From: Candidatus Sphingomonas excrementigallinarum
GTDB lineage: Bacteria > Pseudomonadota > Alphaproteobacteria > Sphingomonadales > Sphingomonadaceae
Direction: 5' to 3'
Assembly: GCA_019112965.1 (NCBI GenBank)
Contig: DXIH01000190.1
Coordinates: forward strand, 1-39,154
DNA length: 39,154 nt
Of the stretch, positions 1 to 7,159 are shown piece by piece. How positions within the stretch are numbered: the stretch's first letter is position 1; each line of letters begins with the position of its first letter. Under the pieces are notes generated by a model. That model worked only from the letters and a program-made list of their open reading frames with translations, was not told the origin of the DNA and searched no databases. Made by a program: the position numbers and the translations under genes.

Positions 1-914
1 ATCTGGAGCAGGATGCCCTCTTCGCCGACATTGCCGTCGATCAGGATGCGGTTCTTGCGCAGCCGCTCCAGGTCCTCGCCATGGCCGGGCACGCGCTTGT
101 CGACGAGTTCGTAATAGGTCTCGATTGTGTCCTGCAGCCGGACGCCGCGCGCGCGCAGCTTCTCGACCGTCTCGTAGATATTGTCGGTGGTCAGCGCGAG
201 ATGCTGGATGCCTTCGCCATTATATTCGCGGATGAACTCCTCGATCTGGCTCTTCTCGTCCTGGCTCTCGTTCAGCGGGATGCGGATCGCCTTGTCGGGG
301 GCGATCATCGCCTGGCTGAACAGGCCGGTCGCCTTGCCCTTGATGTCGAAATACTTCTGCTCTTCGAAGCCGAACAGCTTGGAATAGAAGCCCGACCAGG
401 TCCGCATCTCGCCGCGGCGGACATTGTGGGTCAGGTGGTCGAGCAGGTCGAGGCCAACATTATTCTCCGCCTCCGCCTGCTGCCAGCCCGCAATCTCGGT
501 CCAGTCGGCGAACAGGTCCTCGCATGCCTTCACAAGATAGAGGTAGCTGCCGCCGATCCCCTCGATCGCCTTGGCATCGGGGGTCAGGCAGCCACGCGCG
601 GCATCGACCGCCGTGGCGCCGCCCCTGATCGCGTGATCGAAGGTCTCTGCCGGATCGGCGACGTAGAAGCCCATGCCGCTGGCCGAGGGACCGTGCTCGG
701 CGCGGAAGTCGGCGGCCTGGCCCGTCGTCTCAGCGTTCAGGAGCAGGGTGATGCGGCCCTGCTTGTAGCGGGTGATCGCCTTTTCGGGATGACGATGGGT
801 CGGCACGAAGCCCATCATGTCGAACTGCCGGGCCAGTGTCTCGGGCTCGGGCGTCGTGAATTCACAAAAAGCGAAGCCGTCCAGGCCCAGCGGATTGTTC
901 GGGGTGGTTGCCAT
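1..914 (-). CDS. hppD: 4-hydroxyphenylpyruvate dioxygenase, 3' end beyond the window
   Basis: Non-haem Fe(II) dioxygenase that converts 4-hydroxyphenylpyruvate to homogentisate, the second step of tyrosine breakdown, in the cytoplasm. The reading frame runs from the ATG at 914 off the left edge, giving about 304 residues of a family that is usually 350-370 long. The N-terminal GLDGFAFCEF segment and the C-terminal-domain string YFDIKG, then IRIPLNES, then GEGIQHLAL are typical of the family. Two iron ligands are visible: His160 (first His of HLTHNV) and His238 (GIQHLA). The third ligand, a Glu near residue 320, lies outside the window. The gene is divergent from a MarR regulator with an inverted repeat between them, so local control is likely. 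No frameshift is seen in the visible part. Confidence 0.96.
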   Translation of the reverse strand, partial: MATTPNNPLGLDGFAFCEFTTPEPETLARQFDMMGFVPTHRHPEKAITRYKQGRITLLLNAETTGQAADFRAEHGPSASGMGFYVADPAETFDHAIRGGATAVDAARGCLTPDAKAIEGIGGSYLYLVKACEDLFADWTEIAGWQQAEAENNVGLDLLDHLTHNVRRGEMRTWSGFYSKLFGFEEQKYFDIKGKATGLFSQAMIAPDKAIRIPLNESQDEKSQIEEFIREYNGEGIQHLALTTDNIYETVEKLRARGVRLQDTIETYYELVDKRVPGHGEDLERLRKNRILIDGNVGEEGILLQ

Positions 915-928
915 GACGTCCAACTCCT

Positions 929-954
929 GATCCAGTATCTTCCGTTACTAGATC
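929..954. promoter_or_regulatory. Inverted repeat between hppD and marR, candidate MarR operator
   Basis: GATCCAGTA (929-937) and TACTAGATC (946-954) form an inverted repeat with 8 of 9 paired positions and an 8-base spacer. It lies in the 63-base gap between the two divergent start codons, where a repressor could block both promoters. MarR-family regulators commonly bind palindromes of about this size next to their own gene; that this protein binds here is inferred. Confidence 0.5.
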
Positions 955-977
955 GCAGAACGGGGAATTGGTGTCAA

Positions 978-1448
978 ATGTTACGATCTCACGAATTGCG
1001 GCTGGACGGCTTTCTTCCCTATCGCCTGTCGATCACGTCCAATCTGGTCAGCGATCATATCGCCAGCGCCTATCAGCAGCTGTTCGGGCTCACGATCCCC
1101 GAATGGCGGCTGATCGCGATCGTGGCGGAGGAGGGCGCGGTCGCCCAGTCGGCGGTGTGCGAGCGCAGCCGGATGGACAAGGTCACTGTATCCCGTGCCG
1201 CCATCGCGATGGTCGGGCGCGGGCTGCTCTGGCGAACGGCACATGACGGCGACCGGCGCTCACACCTACTGGTGCTGACCGATGCGGGGCGTGAACTTTA
1301 CGCCGATGTAGCGCCCAAGGCGCTGGAGCTGGAGGCGCAGCTGTTCGCGGGGTTCTCGCCGGACGAACTGGAAGCCTTCGTAACGATGCTCCACCGGATC
1401 GACGCCGTCGCGCTGGCGCAGCGCGATCAGCCCAGGATCGAGCGGTAG
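978..1448 (+). CDS. MarR-family transcriptional regulator
   Basis: A 156-residue winged-helix DNA-binding protein. The fold is visible as a helical N-terminus, a recognition-helix region around residues 60-82 (SRMDKVTVSRAAIAMVGRG), and a wing with the family's D-x-R pattern (DGDRRS, residues 90-95) followed by LVLTDAGRELY. The ATG at 978 is chosen because upstream in-frame sequence is antisense to hppD and reads unlike a MarR N-terminus. Divergent placement next to hppD suggests it controls tyrosine catabolism and senses an aromatic intermediate; the ligand is inferred. Its last 22 bases overlap the convergent glycosyltransferase gene. Confidence 0.88.
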   Translation: MLRSHELRLDGFLPYRLSITSNLVSDHIASAYQQLFGLTIPEWRLIAIVAEEGAVAQSAVCERSRMDKVTVSRAAIAMVGRGLLWRTAHDGDRRSHLLVLTDAGRELYADVAPKALELEAQLFAGFSPDELEAFVTMLHRIDAVALAQRDQPRIER

Positions 1449-2434
1449 AGCTGGAGATAGCGGTCGGCCATGCGGTCGACCGAGAAGCGCTCGGCGGCAA
1501 CTTTGCGGCAGGCTGCCCGGTCGATCTTGCCGATCCGGTGAACGGCATCGATCGCCTGTTCGACGGTATCCACCAGGAAGCCGTTGACCCCGTCCTCGAT
1601 CAGCTCCGGCATCGATCCGCGTCGGATCGCAATAACCGGGGTGCCACAGGCCATCGCCTCGACCACCGAGAGCCCGAACGGTTCGTCGAAGTTGATGAGG
1701 TGGAGCAGCGCCTTGGCACGGCCCAGTGCCGCAGTGCGGTCCACGCCGCCGACCGGCCCGCGATAGATGATGCGCTCATCGTCGACATGAGGGCGAATCT
1801 CGCGCTCCCAATAGCCCTGATCCTGTACGATGCCTGCCATGACCAGGCGGCGGCCGGTCGCTTGCGCGACGGCGACCGCCTCGGCCGCGCCCTTGTCCGG
1901 GTGGATGCGACCAAAGAAGAGGAGGTCGTCGCTACCCATTGGATCAAAGGGAAAATCCTTGATCGGAATACCGTGGTGAATCGTGTCGGCGTACCGCAGT
2001 CCGGGGTGCCGGTCGGCGTCGGAGATCGCAACATAATGGACCCGATCCTGATAGGGTTCATACATCGGCACGATCCGTTCGGACGAAAAGCCGTGGATCG
2101 TGGTGACCATCGGCGTTTCGACCAGTCCGGCAAAGGCATGAGCAGGGAAATCGGCCTGGTTGTGGATCAGGTCGAACTCGCCCGCTCTCTCGAAAACGGC
2201 GGCCAGGTGGCGCATCTCCCAGACCTTGGCATCGATCGATGGGTCTTCGGAATAGGGGGCGGGCACTGGCCCCGCCAGCGTGGCGGCGGTGATGCTGTCC
2301 TGCGTCGCGAACAGGGTGACATCCACGCCGCGTGCGACCAGCGCTTCGGTAAGGAGGCTCGTCACCAACTCCCAGGGACCATAGGCGCGCGGCGGGGTGC
2401 GCCACGCGATCGGGGCAATCATTGCGATCTTCAT
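1427..2434 (-). CDS. Glycosyltransferase family 4 (GT-B fold)
   Basis: A 335-residue cytoplasmic glycosyltransferase that would transfer a sugar from an activated donor with retention of configuration. The N-terminal Rossmann half starts with KIAMIAPIAWRTPPRAYGPWE. The C-terminal half has the donor-binding E-x7-E motif, EPFGLSVVE (Glu251 and Glu259), followed by AMACGTPVIAI and the GSMPELIEDGVNGFLV tail typical of GT4. The start overlaps the stop of the upstream GH13 gene by four bases (ATGA), so the two are translationally coupled. Donor and acceptor cannot be read from the sequence. Third and last gene of the GH130-GH13-GT4 operon. Confidence 0.9.
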   Translation of the reverse strand: MKIAMIAPIAWRTPPRAYGPWELVTSLLTEALVARGVDVTLFATQDSITAATLAGPVPAPYSEDPSIDAKVWEMRHLAAVFERAGEFDLIHNQADFPAHAFAGLVETPMVTTIHGFSSERIVPMYEPYQDRVHYVAISDADRHPGLRYADTIHHGIPIKDFPFDPMGSDDLLFFGRIHPDKGAAEAVAVAQATGRRLVMAGIVQDQGYWEREIRPHVDDERIIYRGPVGGVDRTAALGRAKALLHLINFDEPFGLSVVEAMACGTPVIAIRRGSMPELIEDGVNGFLVDTVEQAIDAVHRIGKIDRAACRKVAAERFSVDRMADRYLQLYRSILG

Positions 2435-4023
2435 GCGGACGTATCGACTTTCAGGATCAGCCCTTCATCGGGGCGCAATAGGGAAGGGGCACGAGCGGGA
2501 AGGTCGCCCAGCGTGGAGAGAAGCGGCGTTCCGTGCGGCAGGTCGACGGAGACCGGAGTGTCGCTCAGGTTGAGTGCGATGACCATGCGCTCGCCATCTT
2601 GCTCACGCTCATAGGCGAGGACAGCCCCCGCCGTCTCGATCAGCCGTATCGACCCGATGGTGAGCGCTGGACTCGTCCGCCGGATCGCCAGCAATGCGCG
2701 GTGGAACGACAGCATGGACGCGGGGTCGGCCAGTTCGCCCGCGACATTGCGTTTCTGCCAACCGGCACCGAGTGGCAGCCAGGGCTCGCCGGTGGTGAAG
2801 CCGCCATGGGGGCTGTCGTCCCAGGCCATCGGCGTGCGAACCGGATCACGGCCCAGTCCCAGCCCCGGCTCGCGCAGTTCACGCGGATCGCGAACCCGGT
2901 CAGGGGGAATGTCGCCATTCTCCATGCCCAGCTCGTCGCCGTAATAGAGCGTCGGGGTGCCGCGCAGCGTCAGAAGTAGCATCGCCGCCACGCGCGCCTG
3001 CGCCGAACCGCGCTTGGTCGCACTGCGCGGTCGGTCATGATTGCCCAGCACCCAATTGGGCCAACCGCCGGGGGGCAGGGCGGTCTCATAGTCCGCGATC
3101 ATCCGTGCCAGATGCCGGGCATCCCAGGGCGCGTCGATCAGTTGGAAGTTGAAGGGGAGGTGCACCCCCTCTCCGTGCCGACCATAATAGCGCATCAAGC
3201 GTTCGACCGGCAGATAGATTTCCCCGATGAGGACCCGGTCGTCGCCCTCTCGGCCAAAGGCATCCGCGACGGCGCGCATATCGGCGGCGATGTCGTGCAC
3301 CTCGGGCTGATCGGTCGAATGTAGCTGGAACACCCGGTTCATCTCGCCGGTCGCCGGGTCCCAATCGGGATTGATCGGATTGTCCGGAAAGTCCGCATGT
3401 TTGACGATGTGCCACAGCACGTCGATCCGAAATCCATCGACCCCGCGCGCGAACCAGAAGCGCAACACGTCGAGCATCGCCGCGCGCAATTCGGGATTGC
3501 GCCAGTTCAGGTCGGGCTGTTCCTTCAAGAAGGCGTGGTAGTAATATTGGCCGGTCGCGGCATCCCAGGTCCAGGCCGGGCCGCCAAAGTCGCTGATCCA
3601 GTTGTTCGGCGGGCCACCGCCGGGAGCAGCGTCGCGCCAGATATACCAGTCGCGCTTCGGGTTGTCGCAGCTCGACCGGCTCTCGACGAACCAGGGATGC
3701 TGGTCCGAGCTGTGATTGGGCACGAAGTCGAGCAGCAGTTTCAATCCACGCGCATGTGCAGAGGCGAGCAGCGAGTCGAAATCCGCCAGCATGCCGAACC
3801 GCCGGTCGATCCCGCAATAATCCGCCACGTCATAGCCGAAGTCCGCCATAGGTGACGGAAATATCGGCGAAAGCCAGATTGCGTCAACGCCCAGATCGAC
3901 CAGATAGTCCAGGCGGTTCTCGATGCCGCGAAGGTCGCCGATGCCATCGCCATCACTGTCCTGAAACGACCAGGGGTAGATCTGGTAGAGGACGGCCGAT
4001 TGCCACCAGGGGCGCTTGGTCAT
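2431..4023 (-). CDS. GH13 alpha-glucosidase / oligo-1,6-glucosidase-like glycoside hydrolase
   Basis: A 530-residue TIM-barrel enzyme of the alpha-amylase superfamily with no signal peptide, so probably cytoplasmic. Conserved regions are in order: DFVPNHSS (99-106), QPDLN (169-173), GFRIDVL with nucleophile Asp201, LIGEIY with acid/base Glu268, and VLGNHD with Asp330. The QPDLN sequence marks the oligo-1,6-glucosidase group, and Val after the nucleophile has been linked in that group to alpha-1,6 activity. It could also be an alpha-1,4-glucosidase, a sucrose/trehalose-type enzyme or a transglycosylase. Four-base overlaps with both neighbours place it in the middle of a three-gene operon. All three catalytic residues are present. 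Confidence 0.93.
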   Translation of the reverse strand: MTKRPWWQSAVLYQIYPWSFQDSDGDGIGDLRGIENRLDYLVDLGVDAIWLSPIFPSPMADFGYDVADYCGIDRRFGMLADFDSLLASAHARGLKLLLDFVPNHSSDQHPWFVESRSSCDNPKRDWYIWRDAAPGGGPPNNWISDFGGPAWTWDAATGQYYYHAFLKEQPDLNWRNPELRAAMLDVLRFWFARGVDGFRIDVLWHIVKHADFPDNPINPDWDPATGEMNRVFQLHSTDQPEVHDIAADMRAVADAFGREGDDRVLIGEIYLPVERLMRYYGRHGEGVHLPFNFQLIDAPWDARHLARMIADYETALPPGGWPNWVLGNHDRPRSATKRGSAQARVAAMLLLTLRGTPTLYYGDELGMENGDIPPDRVRDPRELREPGLGLGRDPVRTPMAWDDSPHGGFTTGEPWLPLGAGWQKRNVAGELADPASMLSFHRALLAIRRTSPALTIGSIRLIETAGAVLAYEREQDGERMVIALNLSDTPVSVDLPHGTPLLSTLGDLPARAPSLLRPDEGLILKVDTSA

Positions 4024-5135
4024 GCGAACAAGCCCTTGGAAAGGCGGGTCATGCGGCAGGCGAGATCGGCCTCGCCGCTCGCCACCAGATAATGCTCGCC
4101 CATATCGATCATGCCCGTCGAAAACACGACCGGCGTCGGCAGATACATCTGGTGCGCGATCGAGGCGGTCAGGTCGGGTGCGGCCTCCAGGATAGGCCGA
4201 TCATCGGCGAGGTGCAGGATGCGGGTCGGGTCGTCCTTGTCGAACAGTGCCCAAAAGCTGCGATAGATGCCGACGGAATCGCGCCGCTCTACGCCGTGAT
4301 AGAGCGTCAGCCACCCACGCTCTGTCAGGATCGGCGGCGTGCCACCCCCCACCTTCATCGCCGATACGGAGTCCTTGCGCGCGCGAATGCCAGGTGCCTC
4401 CAGGGGCTTCCAGTGGTAACCATCGGGCGAGGTGGCGAAATTGATCGATGGGCCACCGACAAAGGGGCTTTCGTCGGGATAGGCGAAATAGACCTCGCCC
4501 AGCGGCCGGGTCAGTGCCATGAAGCGGTCCCCGACCAGCCCCTCGAAGAACAGCATATCCTTGTTCTGATGATCGAGGATGATCCCGGCGAGCCGATAGT
4601 CGAGGCCGTTGTCGGAAATATGCAGCGTCGTCGAATGCCGCTCGGCCGAGACGGAACAGGTCGTCATATACCATCGGTCGCCCACCCGGCTGATCCGGGC
4701 GTCCTCGACCCCATAATCCTGCCACGTCGCTGCCGGTTCGATGGCCTTGTCGTAATGGATCGCTACGATCGCCGAACCATCGGCCGAAAGTTCGACGGGC
4801 AACAACCAGGACAGGGAGGTCAGCGCCAATATGCGGTGGGCGCTGCCGCGAATGGCGAATTGGCGCGGGTCGGTCATATCGACCGCCGACAAGGGATAGC
4901 TGTTTAGGACATAGCCTTGCGCAGTCCAGCGGATTGCGCGGACATGATCGCCCTCGATGGGTTCGCTCAGCGCTTCGGCCACGCGAACCATCAGCAGGAT
5001 GTTGCCATTCGCGAGCCGGGTCATCCCCGGATTGAAGGCGCCGAGCACATAGGTCGGCTCGGAAACGCCGCGTCGAAGCGGCGAATGGGAAAGGTCGACA
5101 TCATCGGGGCGGAAGATCAGCAGATCGTCGGACAT
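4020..5135 (-). CDS. GH130-family glycoside phosphorylase/hydrolase
   Basis: A 371-residue five-bladed beta-propeller protein of the GH130 family, which contains beta-mannoside phosphorylases and beta-1,2-mannosidases. Family landmarks are FNPGMTRLANGNILLMVRV (35-52), YGVEDARIS with the likely general acid Asp145, KVGGGTPPIL (261-270) and LYHGVERRD (278-286). No signal peptide, so it probably acts in the cytoplasm. Whether it uses phosphate or water cannot be settled by eye; it depends on basic residues lining the phosphate pocket. First gene of the operon, 57 bases downstream of the tetR stop on the same strand, so an own promoter or read-through is possible. Confidence 0.86.
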   Translation of the reverse strand: MSDDLLIFRPDDVDLSHSPLRRGVSEPTYVLGAFNPGMTRLANGNILLMVRVAEALSEPIEGDHVRAIRWTAQGYVLNSYPLSAVDMTDPRQFAIRGSAHRILALTSLSWLLPVELSADGSAIVAIHYDKAIEPAATWQDYGVEDARISRVGDRWYMTTCSVSAERHSTTLHISDNGLDYRLAGIILDHQNKDMLFFEGLVGDRFMALTRPLGEVYFAYPDESPFVGGPSINFATSPDGYHWKPLEAPGIRARKDSVSAMKVGGGTPPILTERGWLTLYHGVERRDSVGIYRSFWALFDKDDPTRILHLADDRPILEAAPDLTASIAHQMYLPTPVVFSTGMIDMGEHYLVASGEADLACRMTRLSKGLFA

Positions 5136-5192
5136 GGCCCGCCAACGCCCGCTCTCATCGCTGCGTTCCCGATGGAGATCGACCGAGTGCGG

Positions 5193-5825
5193 TCAACCGG
5201 CCGTCGCGACCTTCAGGAAGACGGACCAGCGATGCTCGAAAAACTGATCCGGCGTCATTCCGTTGAAGGGGTCGGGCAGATTGAACTGCATCCGGCGGCT
5301 GGGGCCATCGATCATGTCGGCCAGCAGGCTGAACAGCGCCAATGCGGTATCGTCCCGCCTCAACAGGCCTTCATCCTGCGACGCCTCGATACAGGCGATG
5401 ATCGGATCGGCCATGACTCGATCCCAGGTCGCGAATCGGTCGCGCAGTTCCTCGGAGAAAATAGCCTCCGATGTCAGAAAGGCGAGGAATCTGACCGAAT
5501 CGGGCTCTACGCAAAAAAAGAAGAACCGGCGCGCCGAATTCTTCAATCGCTCCAACGGATTGGACCCGCTATTGTCTTCCAGCATCGCCCGGTTCAGCCG
5601 GTCGAGGTCGCGCGTCACCACGGCGTCTAGCAATGCCATCTTGCCGGTGTAGCGCCGATAGATGGTATGCTTGCTAACCCCCACGGATAAAGCGATTTCC
5701 TCCATCGAGGTGCCTTCGATCCCGCGGCTACAGAACGCCTCTCGCGCACCGGAAAGAATGATATCGTCGATATGCTGAGCCTGCTCGCGGGTCGGGCGTC
5801 CGGCAGTCCGTTTGGTAACAGTCAT
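5193..5825 (-). CDS. TetR/AcrR-family transcriptional regulator
   Basis: A 210-residue regulator. The N-terminal helix-turn-helix is clear at about residues 38-61 (GTSMEEIALSVGVSKHTIYRRY), followed by a helical ligand-binding domain. It is transcribed divergently from the RND efflux operon, with an inverted repeat in the gap. This is the usual arrangement for a local repressor of a drug pump that is released by a pump substrate. Control of the downstream GH130 operon on its own strand is possible but less likely. The ligand is unknown. Confidence 0.92.
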   Translation of the reverse strand: MTVTKRTAGRPTREQAQHIDDIILSGAREAFCSRGIEGTSMEEIALSVGVSKHTIYRRYTGKMALLDAVVTRDLDRLNRAMLEDNSGSNPLERLKNSARRFFFFCVEPDSVRFLAFLTSEAIFSEELRDRFATWDRVMADPIIACIEASQDEGLLRRDDTALALFSLLADMIDGPSRRMQFNLPDPFNGMTPDQFFEHRWSVFLKVATAG

Positions 5826-5868
5826 GATCCCCCTTTGCGTCCTCCCACCAGATTGGTCAAATTTAATT

Positions 5869-5897
5869 GCACCTGCCCGTTGCTTTTTTGCAGGTGC
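5869..5897. promoter_or_regulatory. Perfect inverted repeat in tetR/efflux gap, candidate TetR operator
   Basis: GCACCTGC (5869-5876) and GCAGGTGC (5890-5897) are perfect 8-base arms separated by a 13-base T-rich spacer. The repeat lies between the tetR start (5825) and the efflux adaptor start (5954), where a dimeric repressor could cover both promoters. A transcript hairpin is the alternative reading. Confidence 0.5.
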
Positions 5898-5953
5898 GAG
5901 GTACAGGGGGTTCGAATGACTTAAACGTCATGTGCTTCAGGGAGTTTCACGGC

Positions 5954-7141
5954 GTGTCCAAATTTACCGTCCTGGGGTCGTCGCTTGCGATGGCATTGGC
6001 GCTGGCGGCGTGCGGGCAGGAAGCGTCGCAGCAGCAACAGGCTGCTCCGCCACCGCCCCTCGTCACCGCGATCACCGTCCAGTCCGCCGCGGTGCCAAAC
6101 ATCATCGAGCTGCCGGGCCGTATCGAGGCGATCCGCACGGCCGAAGTGCGGGCGCGAACCGACGGCATCGTCGAGGCGCGGCTCTACCGCGAAGGCACCG
6201 ACGTTGCCGAAGGACAGCCGCTGTTCCGTATCGACCAGCGCGACTATCGCGCGCAGGTGCAGCAGGCCCAGGCCGCGCTGGCCCGGGCGGAGGCGGCGCG
6301 GGTCAATGCGGCGTCGATCGTGCGCCGGTATCAGCCGCTGGTGTCCGAACGGGCGGTTAGCGCCCAGGAATTCGATGCGGCCCAGGCCACGCTGCGTCAG
6401 GCCGATGCCAGCGTCGCCGATGCGCGCGCCGCCCTGTCGCGCGCCCAGCTGCAGCTGAGCTATACCATCGTGCGCGCGCCGATCGCGGGCCGGGTGGGGC
6501 GTGCGCAGGTGACGGAGGGCGCGCTGGTCAGCGCGACCCAGGCGACGCCATTGACCCAGGTCGACCAGATGTCGCCGATCTATGCGGTCTTCACCCAGTC
6601 GAGCGCCGCGCTGAGCGAATTGATCCAACAGGCCCGTTCAGGCGGTCTGGCGCTGCCCGACCTCTCGCATATCACCGTGCGTCTGACACTGGAGGACGGA
6701 TCCGACTATGGCCCGACCGGGCAGCTCGACTTTGCCGGGCAGACCGTCGACCCGACGACGGGCAGCCAGCAGCTGCGTGCCCGCTTCCCCAATCCGACCC
6801 GGGCCCTGCTGCCCGGCCAGTTCGTTCGGGCGCATGTCAACGCCGGGACGATCCGCAACGGCATATCGGTGCCGCAGCGTGCGGTGCAGCTGAGCAATCA
6901 GGCAGCCTCCGTGATGGTCGTCGACGGATCGGGCACGGTCCAGGCGCGTCCGGTAACGCTGGGCGGACAGGTCGGCAGCAACTGGGTGATCCTGTCGGGG
7001 CTGAAGCCCGGCGAGAAGGTCATCACTGAGGGCTGGCAGAAAGTTCAACCCGGCCAGAAGGTCCGGATCGAGCAACCGGGGCAGCCCGGTGGCGCGCAGG
7101 CGCAGGGTCAGCCGGGTCAACAGCCCGCAGCGGCCCGCTGA
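5954..7141 (+). CDS. RND efflux periplasmic adaptor lipoprotein (membrane fusion protein)
   Basis: A 395-residue adaptor that links the inner-membrane pump to the outer-membrane channel. A lipoprotein signal (SKFTVLGSSLAMALALAAC) places the acylated Cys at residue 20. It is followed by a low-complexity QEASQQQQAAPPPP linker, the lipoyl/hairpin/beta-barrel order of the AcrA/MexA family (AEVRARTDGIVEARLYREGT, then the alanine-rich hairpin, then LSYTIVRAPIAGRVGRA) and a Gln/Pro/Gly-rich tail. The GTG start at 5954 is chosen because AGGGAG sits nine bases upstream and because it gives a clean signal sequence; an in-frame ATG at 5930 would add eight residues. First gene of the efflux operon, 18 bases before the pump gene. 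Confidence 0.93.
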   Translation: MSKFTVLGSSLAMALALAACGQEASQQQQAAPPPPLVTAITVQSAAVPNIIELPGRIEAIRTAEVRARTDGIVEARLYREGTDVAEGQPLFRIDQRDYRAQVQQAQAALARAEAARVNAASIVRRYQPLVSERAVSAQEFDAAQATLRQADASVADARAALSRAQLQLSYTIVRAPIAGRVGRAQVTEGALVSATQATPLTQVDQMSPIYAVFTQSSAALSELIQQARSGGLALPDLSHITVRLTLEDGSDYGPTGQLDFAGQTVDPTTGSQQLRARFPNPTRALLPGQFVRAHVNAGTIRNGISVPQRAVQLSNQAASVMVVDGSGTVQARPVTLGGQVGSNWVILSGLKPGEKVITEGWQKVQPGQKVRIEQPGQPGGAQAQGQPGQQPAAAR

Positions 7142-7159
7142 TCGCCGGAGTAGAGCATC

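Noticed and set aside
81..977. Extension of the MarR frame upstream to 81
   Set aside because: It is antisense to hppD, which has clear catalytic motifs; the MarR fold begins at 978.
5867..5953. Earlier starts for the efflux adaptor
   Set aside because: They add residues ahead of the lipoprotein signal, and the 5867 start falls in the operator-like repeat; the GTG at 5954 has the better ribosome site.
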